This document shows positions 9,036 to 17,465 of a DNA stretch of 64,000 nucleotides, in pieces. Both the position numbers and the translations under genes were made by a program. Source of the DNA: Acidobacteriota bacterium (GTDB lineage Bacteria; Acidobacteriota; Thermoanaerobaculia; Multivoradales; JBCCEF01). Location: contig JBCCEF010000003.1 in the NCBI GenBank assembly GCA_039030395.1, positions 248,001-312,000 of the forward strand, written 5' to 3'. The notes beneath the pieces are model-generated. The model searched no databases and was not told the origin of the DNA. It was given only the letters and a program-made list of their open reading frames with translations. Every line of letters begins with the position of its first letter. Positions within the stretch are counted from its first letter, which is position 1.

Positions 9036-9884
9036 TCAGGCCGTCACGCGCCGCACCCGCCATAGGGCGAAGGCGGCGAGGAGCAGCATCATCAGGCCCA
9101 TGCCCCACTCGCTCAAGGTCGGAATGGCGACGATCGGGTCACCGGCCACGCCGACCAGCAGCTCCGGCACAAACGGTGCCGGACCGCCCGGGGGGGTCGT
9201 CACCTCCGGATCCGGCGGTCCCTCGCGGCTGATGAAGCGCTTGGCCGTCGCGTCGGTCGGATCGCCGTCTTCGACACCGACGATGATCCAGCCGTGGTTG
9301 CTGGAGGGATCGTCCACCCAGGCCTGGACGTCGGCTGCAAGCTGCGCCGAGGTCCAGCTATAGGCGCCCGCCTGATCGACGGTGGTGGTGGCGCTGGCGG
9401 CGGCTACGAAATCGCCTCCGGGGGTGGTCCACAGGTCCGTGTCGAAGAATCCGTGAAGCCAGGTGGCGTCGCCGATGGTGGCGAGAGCCCCGCCTCCTCC
9501 GCCACCGCCTCCTCCGCCGTCGACTTCGGAGTTCGAAGTGCCTTCACCCCAGGCGGTGGTCACCGCGTGTAGAGAGACGTCCGTCGGTCCGGCGATGGTG
9601 CGGTCCATGAACAGTTTCAGGGTGACCTGGTCGATCTCGGTGCCCGGTGCGACGCCGCTCAGATCGAAACGGACCAACCCGCGCCGCAGATCGCCGGCGC
9701 GGCCGGCGAAGATGTGTGGACCGACGCCGTTGCTGTTGAGAATGATGCCGCCCAAGGTGGTATCCGGTTCAATTGGCTCCCAGATGGTGTTGTCCTGATC
9801 GGCGGCGAAGGTTAGGGTCTGGGCCGCCGCCGGCACGGCGACGATCAAGAGAATGGCGAAGGTGAGAATCAACCGGTGGTGCAT
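9036..9884 (-). CDS. Exported protein with DNRLRE-like domain and IPTL-CTERM sorting tail
   Basis: 282 aa. A signal peptide (HHRLILTFAILLIVAVPAAAQ) is followed by a DNRLRE-type beta domain (DNTIWEP, then GLVRFDLSGVAPG and a WTSAQLAADVQAW segment), then the C-terminal tripartite tail: IPTLSEWGMG, a hydrophobic helix, and a basic RVRR end. The tail is the IPTL-CTERM class of the PEP-CTERM/exosortase-type sorting signals. A run of ten glycines sits in the middle. The start has GGAGATT upstream. No exosortase or archaeosortase gene is visible in the window, so its processing partner must be elsewhere. Confidence 0.85.
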   Translation of the reverse strand: MHHRLILTFAILLIVAVPAAAQTLTFAADQDNTIWEPIEPDTTLGGIILNSNGVGPHIFAGRAGDLRRGLVRFDLSGVAPGTEIDQVTLKLFMDRTIAGPTDVSLHAVTTAWGEGTSNSEVDGGGGGGGGGGALATIGDATWLHGFFDTDLWTTPGGDFVAAASATTTVDQAGAYSWTSAQLAADVQAWVDDPSSNHGWIIVGVEDGDPTDATAKRFISREGPPDPEVTTPPGGPAPFVPELLVGVAGDPIVAIPTLSEWGMGLMMLLLAAFALWRVRRVTA

Positions 9885-10002
9885 GGTAGAGAATCTCCTC
9901 TCGAAGGGGGTCTTGGCGATGAATGCAGTTGGAATTCGCGTCCGGAGACGGGTAGATCGGCAGGTGAATCGTCCGCGAGTCTAGCGCAGAGGAAATGAAT
10001 CC

Positions 10003-10758
10003 ATGAAAAAACTCTTGTCACACAACCGCAGCGCCTGGGACGACATGGTCAAGGAGGCCAATCAGTGGACCGTGCCGGTGACGGCGGAGCAAATCGCCGC
10101 CGCCCGCCGCGGCGAGTGGTCGATCGTCTTGACCTCGACCTTGCCCGTGCCGCGCGAGTGGTTTCCGCCGATCCAGGGCCTCGATGTCCTCGCCTTGGCC
10201 TGCGGCGGCGGGCAGCAAGGTCCGATTCTGGCCGCCGCCGGCGGTCGGGTCACGGTGTACGACCTGTCCCCCGGACAACTGGCCCAGGACCGCGCTCTGG
10301 CCGAGCGCGAGCACCTCGATTTGACCGCTGTCGAAGGCGACATGTGTGACCTGTCGGCGTTCGCGGACGGCTCTTTCGACCTAGTGTTCAATCCCGTGTC
10401 GAACTGCTTCGTGCCGGAGGTGCTCCCCATGTGGCGGGAAGCCCACCGGGTGCTACGTTCCGGCGGCTTGCTGATGACCGGCTTTGCCAATCCCTGCTTG
10501 TACCTGTTCGACGAAGGGGATGAGAGCCTGACGGTGCGCCACCGGATCCCCTACTCGGATACCGCCGGCAAGACGGCCGAAGAACTGGCCGCGCACCAGG
10601 GACCCCTGGAGTTCGGCCATTCCCTGGAGGACCAGATCGGCGGCCAGCTTGCCGCCGGCTTCGAGCTGACGGCCCTCTACGAAGACGCGGCGCCGGAAGA
10701 GCCGCTGTCGCGGTTCTTGCCGAATTACTTGGCGACCCGTGCAAGGAAGTCGGGCTAG
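10003..10758 (+). CDS. Class I SAM-dependent methyltransferase
   Basis: 251 aa. The Rossmann-fold SAM site begins at [14 protein letters not shown] (motif I), with YDLSPGQL as motif [22 protein letters not shown] supplies the adenine-contacting and post-II region, and [17 protein letters not shown] matches motif III. Substrate is unknown. This type (Methyltransf_11/25) acts on small molecules as often as on macromolecules. It ends shortly before the GWxTD/VWA gene on the same strand, but nothing links the two functionally. Confidence 0.9.
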   Translation: MKKLLSHNRSAWDDMVKEANQWTVPVTAEQIAAARRGEWSIVLTSTLPVPREWFPPIQGLDVLALACGGGQQGPILAAAGGRVTVYDLSPGQLAQDRALAEREHLDLTAVEGDMCDLSAFADGSFDLVFNPVSNCFVPEVLPMWREAHRVLRSGGLLMTGFANPCLYLFDEGDESLTVRHRIPYSDTAGKTAEELAAHQGPLEFGHSLEDQIGGQLAAGFELTALYEDAAPEEPLSRFLPNYLATRARKSG

Positions 10759-10822
10759 CAGGGGGTCTGGGCTTCGCCGTCGTCCTTCCGGGCTCGGAAG
10801 GTGCTCCGTCGGTGAGGGCGCG

Positions 10823-13363
10823 GTGTACGATCAGGCCGTGCTCGCCCGACGGAAGGTCTCACCGCTGGTGGTTCGACTCCTGATCCTAGGCTGCGCGTTG
10901 GCCGCTGTCCTGTCGGCCGCATCCCCTTCCACCGAAACTCCACCCCTCGCTCCCGCCTTCGAACGTTGGTTGGAAGAGGTGAAACCGCTGATCTCCGACG
11001 AGGAGAGGGCGGTCTTTTCGGAGCTTCCTCAGGACTACCAGCGCCGAGCCTTCATCGAGGAATTCTGGCGGGTTAGAGATCCCCATCCGGAGACGGCCCG
11101 CAACGAGTTGCGCGAGGGCTGGGAATCGCGCCGCGAAGAGGCCGCCCAGCGCTTCGGGGCGGAGGGCGATGATCGCGCCCTGATGTTCGCGGTGTTCGGT
11201 GAGCCGGCGGAAACCCTCCCCGGCCGTTGTCCGGGGGTGATCGAGCCGCTGGAGATCTGGCGCTTCGCCGGCTTCGGGCGATCCCAGGGCGAGTTCCACC
11301 TGGTGTTTATTCGGCGCGGCGGCCGGTACGAGCTGTGGAGCCCGTCCCAAGGCATCGGGCGGCTCTCCGTAGGCCTCACCGGATCGGTGCTCAACGACGG
11401 GGGGTTCGTGCGGGAAGTGGCCGAGAACTGCTTCCGCGGCCGCGCCGTTGCCGCCGCCCTGGTGAGCGCCGTGGACTACGAAAAGCTGCGCGACAGCGGC
11501 GATCTGTTTCCGGCGCCCGGCGAGGAGTGGCTGCAGTCCTTCCTCGGGCGCACGACGGACTTGCCGCAGGACGGCGAAACCTTCGACGGTGAATTCGCCC
11601 TCGACTTTCCCGGCCGCTACCAGAGTCGCACAGTGCTCCAGGGAATCATTGCCGTGCCCCTCGAGGCGGTCACCCCGTCGGAGCACGAGAAGTATCCGTC
11701 CTACGATTTCGTGCTCGATGGCGAAGTGCTTCGCAAAGGCGAACTGTTCGAAAACTTCCGCTACCGCTTCCACTTTCCGGTGGCGGATGTTTCCGGCGAG
11801 ATCCCGCTGCTCTTCCAGCGCTATCTGCGTCCTGGCACCTACGAACTGGTGTTGCGGGTGCGCGATCTCGGCTCCGGTCGTTTCTACCGTCACGACGAAG
11901 ATCTCGAAGTCCCCTTTGCCGCCCGTGACGCGCGGCCTGCGGCCGTAACGCCGCGCGATGTTTCGACCCGCGAAACGGCCTTGCGGGAACTGGCCGAAGA
12001 GGCCAACGCCTCCCTCGGTCGAGGCGACTGGTCGATCCGCCTGCTGCCGCCGCCGCCGACCCTCCAGGTGGGCAACACGCGGGTCGAGGCGGTGACCGCC
12101 GGTGAGGGCATCGCGCGGGTGCGCTTTTCATTGAACGGCCGGCCGGTGCTGACCAAGGCCCGACCTCCCTACAGCGTCGAAATCAACCTGGGCGAAGCTC
12201 CCCGCATTCACGAAGTGGAGGCCGCGGCCCTCGATGCTGCCGGCGAGGTGCTGGCCCGCGACCGCTTCGAAATCAACGCCGGTCCGCATCGCTTCGACGT
12301 GCGATTGGTCGAGCCCCAGGCCGGCAAGACCTACCGCGAGAGCTTGCGGGCGATGGCGGAGGTCCAGGTGCCGGAGGGCGACCGTCTGGACCGGGTGGAG
12401 TTCTTCTTCAACGAGCAGCCGGTGGCGACCCTCTATCAGCCGCCTTTCGCCCAGCCCATTCTGCTGTCGTCCTCGAAGGAGCTGGACTACGTGCGGGTGG
12501 TCGCCCACTTGACCGACGGCAACTCGGTGGAGGATCTGGTGTTCATCAACGCACCGAACCCCATCGACGTGGTGGACGTGCAGGTGGTGGAACTCTTCAC
12601 CACGGTCCTCGATCGGCGCGGGCGCCCGATCGACGATCTGCCGAAGGAGGCCTTCGCGGTGACCGAAAACGGCACGCCGCAGGAGATCCGGCGGTTCGAG
12701 CGGGTGATCGATCTGCCGATCTATGCCGGCATCCTGCTCGACAACTCTGCCTCCATGGTGGAGGAAATCGAAGAGGCTTCGAAGGCGGCGCTACGGTTCT
12801 TCGAAACGGTGGTCACGCCGAAGGACCGCGCCGCGGTGATGACCTTCAACCACCAGCCGGAGCTGCTGGTGCGCTTCACCAACAACCGCGAGGTGCTGGC
12901 CGGCGGGGTGGCGGCGATCACCGCCGAAGGCGGCACCGCTCTGTACGACAGCCTGATCTACGCCCTCTACTACTTCTCCGGCATCCAGGGGAAGCGGGTG
13001 GTGATTCTGCTCTCCGACGGCGACGACCAAGTGAGCCGCTACGGTTTCGACGATGCTCTGGAATACGCTCGCCGCTCCGGTGTGGCGGTGTACTCCATCG
13101 GCCTCGGACTGCCCGGCAAGGACACCCGCATCCGCATGCTGCTGCAGCGCCTGGCCGACGAAACCGGCGGCCGCTCGTTCTTCATCCAACGGGCAACGGA
13201 ACTCGGCCGGGTCTACGAGACGATCGAAGAAGAGCTGCGCAGCCAGTACCTGCTCACCTACCAGTCCACCGACACCAGCGACGAGGACGTCTTCCGGCCG
13301 ATCGAAGTCGAGGTCGACCGTCCCGGCGCCGAGGCGAAGACGATACGCGGCTACTACCCATGA
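10823..13363 (+). CDS. GWxTD-like plus VWFA-related (Acidobacterial) domain exported protein
   Basis: About 846 aa from the GTG at 10823, which has GAGGGC upstream; a GTG at 10838 is also possible. An N-terminal hydrophobic signal (VVRLLILGCALAAVLSAA) is followed by a GWxTD-type module (ISDEERAVFSELPQDYQRRAFIEEFW, then RDPHPETARNELREGW). Where the GWxTD signature is expected, the sequence reads EGDDRALMFAVFGEP, so the signature itself is lost. Ig-like segments follow, then a C-terminal VWFA-related domain with the MIDAS sequence DNSAS near the start of the domain and LSDGDD. The VWFA-related 'Acidobacterial' family is typical of exported proteins in that phylum. Role unknown; cell-envelope protein binding is inferred. 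Confidence 0.85.
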   Translation: MYDQAVLARRKVSPLVVRLLILGCALAAVLSAASPSTETPPLAPAFERWLEEVKPLISDEERAVFSELPQDYQRRAFIEEFWRVRDPHPETARNELREGWESRREEAAQRFGAEGDDRALMFAVFGEPAETLPGRCPGVIEPLEIWRFAGFGRSQGEFHLVFIRRGGRYELWSPSQGIGRLSVGLTGSVLNDGGFVREVAENCFRGRAVAAALVSAVDYEKLRDSGDLFPAPGEEWLQSFLGRTTDLPQDGETFDGEFALDFPGRYQSRTVLQGIIAVPLEAVTPSEHEKYPSYDFVLDGEVLRKGELFENFRYRFHFPVADVSGEIPLLFQRYLRPGTYELVLRVRDLGSGRFYRHDEDLEVPFAARDARPAAVTPRDVSTRETALRELAEEANASLGRGDWSIRLLPPPPTLQVGNTRVEAVTAGEGIARVRFSLNGRPVLTKARPPYSVEINLGEAPRIHEVEAAALDAAGEVLARDRFEINAGPHRFDVRLVEPQAGKTYRESLRAMAEVQVPEGDRLDRVEFFFNEQPVATLYQPPFAQPILLSSSKELDYVRVVAHLTDGNSVEDLVFINAPNPIDVVDVQVVELFTTVLDRRGRPIDDLPKEAFAVTENGTPQEIRRFERVIDLPIYAGILLDNSASMVEEIEEASKAALRFFETVVTPKDRAAVMTFNHQPELLVRFTNNREVLAGGVAAITAEGGTALYDSLIYALYYFSGIQGKRVVILLSDGDDQVSRYGFDDALEYARRSGVAVYSIGLGLPGKDTRIRMLLQRLADETGGRSFFIQRATELGRVYETIEEELRSQYLLTYQSTDTSDEDVFRPIEVEVDRPGAEAKTIRGYYP

Positions 13364-13410
13364 CAGGTTCTGTCTCACGACGAAGTTGACGAGAAGAGAG
13401 ACCTAGCGCG
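13361..13410. repeat. Possible decayed, internally deleted family-1 element
   Basis: The 29 bases ending in CTAG at 13403-13406 match the right end of the family-1 element at about 21 of 29 positions (GACGAAGTTG and GAGAAG are shared). The piece lies between the stop of the GWxTD/VWA gene and the maf start, the same kind of position as the full copies. The left arm is only recognisable as TGTCTCAC. Low certainty. Confidence 0.4.
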
Positions 13411-14010
13411 ATGAAAGTGACAAGAGATCCGGGCCGAGGGCCTCTCATACTTGCCTCTGCCTCACCGCGCCGGCGTGAGCTGCTCGGTCATCTGGGTCTC
13501 GCCTTCGAGGTGCGGCCGATGGACATCGACGAAACGCCCCGCCTCGGTGAGGCGCCGGCAGCCTACGTCGCGCGGCTGGCGGCGGAAAAGGCCGCGGCGG
13601 CGGCTCGGGACGGCGAGTGGGTGCTGGCGGCGGACACCATCGTGGTGCTCGACGGCGAGATTCTCGGCAAGCCGGTGGACGAGGCCGACGCCCGCGCCAT
13701 GCTCGGCCGCATCGCCGGTCGCGGCCACATCGTGTTGACCGCCGTGGAGTTGCGGCACGGCGTCGATCGAGCCGGTACCGTCGAGCACACCCGGGTGCGC
13801 ATGGCGGACCTCTCGAAAGAGCGCATCGCCTGGTACGTGGCGACCGGCGAGCCGATGGACAAAGCCGGCGCCTACGGCATCCAGGCCCTGGGCGCCCTGC
13901 TGGTGGAAGAGGTCGAAGGCAACTACAGCAACGTGGTGGGCCTGCCGCTGCCGGCTACGGGCAGGTTGTTTGAGCAGCTCGGCGCCGACCTGCTGGAGTT
14001 TCGGCCGTGA
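13411..14010 (+). CDS. maf: Maf-family nucleotide pyrophosphatase
   Basis: 199 aa, normal length. The Maf motifs are present: ILASASPRRRELL at the N-terminus, the DETP segment, AAEKA, the catalytic-type AADTIV, LGKPVDEADA and YVATGEPMDKAGAYGIQ. Family members hydrolyse non-canonical or pyrimidine nucleoside triphosphates. The GEPMDKAGAYGIQG pattern resembles the YhdE (dTTP/UTP) subgroup more than YceF, but this is only a guess. The stop codon overlaps the GTG start of the next gene (GTGA). Confidence 0.95.
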   Translation: MKVTRDPGRGPLILASASPRRRELLGHLGLAFEVRPMDIDETPRLGEAPAAYVARLAAEKAAAAARDGEWVLAADTIVVLDGEILGKPVDEADARAMLGRIAGRGHIVLTAVELRHGVDRAGTVEHTRVRMADLSKERIAWYVATGEPMDKAGAYGIQALGALLVEEVEGNYSNVVGLPLPATGRLFEQLGADLLEFRP

Positions 14011-14573
14011 CGGATTCGAGGAGCCGGGCACCGAAGGACCTGCCCCGCACGGTGTTGTCCCAGGGGGTGCAGCTTCCGGTCTTTCGCCTGGCGGCGCGCT
14101 ACCTCAAGGAGTACGAGGAGAAGATTCTCTACTGCACCGGCCGCCTGAGCGAAGACGAGATCTGGTGGTGCCCGGGTCCGGACAATCCGGCGAGCGGCCT
14201 CAACAGCGTCGGCAATCTCCTGCTCCATCTGAAGGGCAATCTCTCGCTGTGGATCTTGAGCGGAGTGGGCGGCTATCGCATTGAACGCGACCGCGCCGGC
14301 GAATTTTCCGCCTACCGGTCCCTCACCCGGAAGCCCCTCGAAGAGGACCTGTCGATGGCGGTGCGCCGCTCCGTCGAGGTGTTGGAGCGGCTGGATCCCA
14401 ACGCTCTCGAGGTGCCCTTGAAAATCCAGGGCTACGACACCGACGCCCTCGGCGCCACCTTCCACGCGGTCGAGCACATGAGCTACCACACCGGCCAGAT
14501 CGTGCTCCTCACCAAACAGCTCTTGGGCGCCCGCACCCACCTCGAGTTCTATCCCCAGCACGCCGACGAATAG
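14007..14573 (+). CDS. DinB-like / DUF1572 family protein
   Basis: 188 aa from a GTG that overlaps the maf stop (GTGA). DinB-superfamily four-helix protein with the putative metal-binding histidines in place: LLLHLKGNL in helix 2, and HAVEHMSYHTGQI near the C-terminus. The WWCPGPDNPASGLNSVGNLLLHL region is characteristic of the DUF1572 group. Members are thought to be metal-dependent thiol-S-transferase-like enzymes, but no reaction can be assigned here. Probably cotranscribed with maf. Confidence 0.85.
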   Translation: MTDSRSRAPKDLPRTVLSQGVQLPVFRLAARYLKEYEEKILYCTGRLSEDEIWWCPGPDNPASGLNSVGNLLLHLKGNLSLWILSGVGGYRIERDRAGEFSAYRSLTRKPLEEDLSMAVRRSVEVLERLDPNALEVPLKIQGYDTDALGATFHAVEHMSYHTGQIVLLTKQLLGARTHLEFYPQHADE

Positions 14574-14618
14574 CGGCCCACCGAAGCTCCGTCATGAGAA
14601 GTGCGGACTCGAGGGTTT

Positions 14619-15437
14619 TCAACCGATCGACGAGAGAACCCTCAGGGCCTCCTCGGCTCGCCGCGCGGCCAGCGGCGCGCGTTGCCGATCGAGCCGCGAG
14701 TGGCCGGCCTGAAGCAGGGCGGTGGCCTGTTGGGCCGATTGCCCGCCGCGGCGTTGGCCGTCGCGCACCACCCGCTTCGCGACCTGCCGGGTCAAAAGCA
14801 GTCCATGGTCAATTCGCGCGATCGCCGAGTAGAAGGCCTCGCCGCGCTGGCGGAACGCGGCGGCGGCTCGCCGGAAGCCACGCCCCGCGCCTGCCGCATC
14901 CTGGTGCGCCAGCCGCAGGGAGCGAAGGTGTAGGGCGTGAGGGGATCTTCGGACGACGGGGTCGTCCTCGAAGGCACGCTCGATGATCTCGGCGGCGTTT
15001 TGCTCGCCGGTGGCGAGGAGCGCGCGGCCGTGGAGGGCCCAGCCCAGGGACCGGAGATCGCAGACCAGGGAGTCGGCGTATCGCTCCGGCGTGATGCGCC
15101 GACCGGCCTCCGCCGCCAGCGCCGCGAGGGCGACGGCCTGAGGATGGTCCCGCCAGAAAGACCGCTCGGCTTCTTCAACCAACGCCGACGCCAGAGACCA
15201 GGTCCAGGGGCCCCGGTGGTTCCAGGCCAGCAGGCGGCGCTGCGGCGCCGGGTGGCGCCGCCAGTTTCCAAGAGTTCGCTCGGCTTCCTCGCGTTCCGCG
15301 GCCAGAGCGGCCCGATGCCCTTCGACTTTCCCCAAGGCGCGCTCGAAGGCGCCGTCATAGGAACAGCCGGCAGGCGTTCGGCTGAACAAGAGAACGGAAC
15401 TCGCGGCAGATTCGGTGGATGGGTTGACTGAGCTCAT
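14619..15437 (-). CDS. Hypothetical helical (TPR-like) protein, 272 aa
   Basis: I chose the ATG at 15437 because GAGGGG lies 5 bases upstream; an in-frame ATG at 15479 would add 14 residues. The protein is almost entirely amphipathic helices rich in Ala, Arg and Glu with helix-turn-helix spacing (for example ALAALAAEAGRRITPERYADSLVCDLRSLGWALHGRALLATG), compatible with degenerate tetratricopeptide repeats. No signal peptide and no catalytic motif. An AT-rich stretch (15475-15510) upstream may hold its promoter. Function unknown. Confidence 0.65.
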   Translation of the reverse strand: MSSVNPSTESAASSVLLFSRTPAGCSYDGAFERALGKVEGHRAALAAEREEAERTLGNWRRHPAPQRRLLAWNHRGPWTWSLASALVEEAERSFWRDHPQAVALAALAAEAGRRITPERYADSLVCDLRSLGWALHGRALLATGEQNAAEIIERAFEDDPVVRRSPHALHLRSLRLAHQDAAGAGRGFRRAAAAFRQRGEAFYSAIARIDHGLLLTRQVAKRVVRDGQRRGGQSAQQATALLQAGHSRLDRQRAPLAARRAEEALRVLSSIG

Positions 15438-15636
15438 CGATTCCCCTCGAGCTGGTTGGACATGACGACCATAGCTCATATTACAGACTTATCTAAAATA
15501 TAGCACAACCGTGTGGCAAATGTAACGGGGACCCTCTCGAAGGGCTCCCACGAGCGGTCGGGGCCGGTGATATGATCGCGCGCTAATGGTCGCTCCCCCC
15601 GAAGTTCCCCGAGGTGCGCCGAGGCACCGAAACGCC

Positions 15637-16056
15637 ATGAAACCCAACGTACCTCCGAAGAATCTGATCTTCGATTCGACCCCCGAGATCCATGCCACGG
15701 ACGCGTCCGGGAGCTTCTTTTTCCCCTTCGCCGTCCAAGGCGAAACGCGCCTTGACGCTGCGGCCTTCGACGAGATTCGCTTTGTCGTGTCGGTTTGGCA
15801 TCCGGCGGGCACGCGCTCGATCGACCTAGATCGCGCCTACGTGGAGCTGCAGGCGAACTTCGATCCGAACGACCCCCACTGGACCAAGATCGCCGAGATC
15901 GAACCGGTGGTGCCGGCCTACAGCGGCGGTGATACGTTCGATGGCTGGATTGTGCTGCCGGTGCTGGGTAGCGACAGCGCCTTCGCCCTGGTCGGCAGCG
16001 GCTTCGATCCGCGCGCCCGGCTCCAGATCCGCGCCACCGGCTACATGGTGGCCTAG
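15637..16056 (+). CDS. Hypothetical soluble protein (139 aa)
   Basis: The preferred start is the ATG at 15637 (MKPNVPPKNLIFDS). An in-frame ATG at 15586 would add a proline-rich 17-residue extension with no ribosome-binding site. The sequence alternates short hydrophobic strands with turns (SGSFFFPFAVQGE, IRFVVSVWHP, RAYVELQANF, DGWIVLPVLG, ARLQIRATGYMVA), which suggests a small beta-sandwich. No signal peptide is seen. Its TAG stop lies in the CTAG that opens the second family-1 palindromic element. Function unknown. Confidence 0.6.
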   Translation: MKPNVPPKNLIFDSTPEIHATDASGSFFFPFAVQGETRLDAAAFDEIRFVVSVWHPAGTRSIDLDRAYVELQANFDPNDPHWTKIAEIEPVVPAYSGGDTFDGWIVLPVLGSDSAFALVGSGFDPRARLQIRATGYMVA

Positions 16057-16235
16057 CCCGTCCATCTCAGCAAGGTTCTACTGCGAGAACGTATGCACCC
16101 GCATCTGCCTCGTCCTTTGCCCTCTCCGCTCCTCGACGTACTCCAAGTATGCCTGTGTCGCTTCGAGAACAAGAGTCCTCGCAGCTACAGGCGCCTACGT
16201 CCTCTCGTTACGAACTTGCTGAGAAGGACAGGCTG
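16053..16235. repeat. Family-1 palindromic intergenic element, copy 2 (183 bp)
   Basis: Same length as copy 1. The left end CTAGCCCGTCCATCTC is inverted at the right end (GAGAAGGACAGGCTG). The central palindrome (GACGTACTCCAAGTATGCC) and the flanking GCTCCTC/TGTGTCGCTTCG blocks are conserved. The left CTAG provides the stop codon of the upstream gene. The right end supplies the GAGAAGGA Shine-Dalgarno sequence for the phosphoglycerate mutase whose ATG begins at the next base. Confidence 0.85.
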
Positions 16236-17465
16236 ATGACGTCGCACCACTACGATTTCCTTGCCCGCCTCGCCCGGCCCGGCGAGCGCAAGGTCGTCCT
16301 GCTGGTGCTCGACGGAGTCGGCGATCTGCGCTCGGCGGAGCAGCCGAAGACCGCCCTCGAGGCTGCAGCGACCCCCAATCTAGACGCCCTGGCAACCCGC
16401 TCAGCCCTTGGGCGGATCGTGCCGGTGCTGCCCGGCGTGACCCCCGGCAGCGGTCCGGGGCATCTGGCGCTCTTCGGCTACGACCCGACGGAACCGGCGA
16501 CGGACATCGGTCGCGGAGTGCTCGAAGCCCTCGGCCTGGAGATCGAGATCGGCCCCCGGGACGTGGCGATCCGCGGCAACTTCGCCACCGCCGACGGCGA
16601 GGGCAATCTCTCCGATCGGCGGGCCGGCCGCATTCCGACGGCAGAATGCCGGCGTCTGTGCGAGCGGTTGCGGGAAGGACTGGCGGCGGAGCCGATTCCG
16701 GGGCTGGAAGTACTGGTGGCGGCCGGCGAGGGCTACCGATTCGTCCTTCGGCTACGCGGCGAGGATCTGTCGGCGACAGTGGCCGACACGGATCCCCAGA
16801 AACTCGGCGTGCCGCCTCTCGACCCGCGCGCCACGGCGCCTGATGGCGAGGCGACGGCGGCTCTCTTGAAGGACCTCATCGCCCAGCTCCACACCGTCCT
16901 GGCGGACGAGCCGAAGGCCAACCGGGTGCTCCTGCGGGGCATCTCCCAGCGGCCGGACCTGCCCTCCATGGCGGACCTCTACAGGATGCGCCTCGGCGCC
17001 TTCGCCGGCTACCCGCTGTACCGCGGCGTGGCCTCCGTCTGCGGCATGGAGGTGGTGCCCTGCGGCAAGCGCATCGGCGACATCTTGGATACCGTCAGCG
17101 AGCGCTGGGCGGACTTCGACTACTTCTTCCTGCACGTCAAGCAAACGGACATGATGGGGGAAGACGGCAACCTGGCCGGCAAGGTCGAGGTGCTCGAAGA
17201 AGTCGACGCGGCGCTGCCGCGGCTGTTGGAATTGGGCCCCGGCGCCCTCGCCATCACCGGCGATCACTCGACCCCGGCGCCGATGAAAGCCCATAGCTGG
17301 CACCCGGTGCCGCTGCTCCTCTCCTCCAAGCGCTGCTTCGTGGATGACACCTCCGCCTTCGACGAGATCCAGTGCACCCGTGGCCACCTTGCCACCTTCC
17401 CGGCCCACCAGCTCCTCGGCCTGATGCTCGCCAACGCTGGCCGGCTGGCGAAGTTCGGCGCTTAG
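16236..17465 (+). CDS. apgM: 2,3-bisphosphoglycerate-independent phosphoglycerate mutase, archaeal type
   Basis: 409 aa. It interconverts 3- and 2-phosphoglycerate in glycolysis. The alkaline-phosphatase-superfamily metal site is visible: VLDGVGD near residue 25, the nucleophile region TPGSGPGHLALFGYDP with the catalytic Ser, HVKQTDMMGEDGN, and TGDHSTP near the C-terminus. The family is the short archaeal-type (ApgM) form, not the long GpmI form. An upstream in-frame ATG at 16149 would place 29 residues inside the palindromic repeat, so the ATG at 16236, with GAGAAGGA upstream, is chosen. The end overlaps the convergent flippase-like gene by 4 bases. Confidence 0.93.
   Translation: MTSHHYDFLARLARPGERKVVLLVLDGVGDLRSAEQPKTALEAAATPNLDALATRSALGRIVPVLPGVTPGSGPGHLALFGYDPTEPATDIGRGVLEALGLEIEIGPRDVAIRGNFATADGEGNLSDRRAGRIPTAECRRLCERLREGLAAEPIPGLEVLVAAGEGYRFVLRLRGEDLSATVADTDPQKLGVPPLDPRATAPDGEATAALLKDLIAQLHTVLADEPKANRVLLRGISQRPDLPSMADLYRMRLGAFAGYPLYRGVASVCGMEVVPCGKRIGDILDTVSERWADFDYFFLHVKQTDMMGEDGNLAGKVEVLEEVDAALPRLLELGPGALAITGDHSTPAPMKAHSWHPVPLLLSSKRCFVDDTSAFDEIQCTRGHLATFPAHQLLGLMLANAGRLAKFGA

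Noticed and set aside
16149-16235. N-terminal extension of apgM through the repeat
   Set aside because: It would encode 29 residues from the palindromic element. The ATG at 16236 has a proper Shine-Dalgarno sequence and matches family length.
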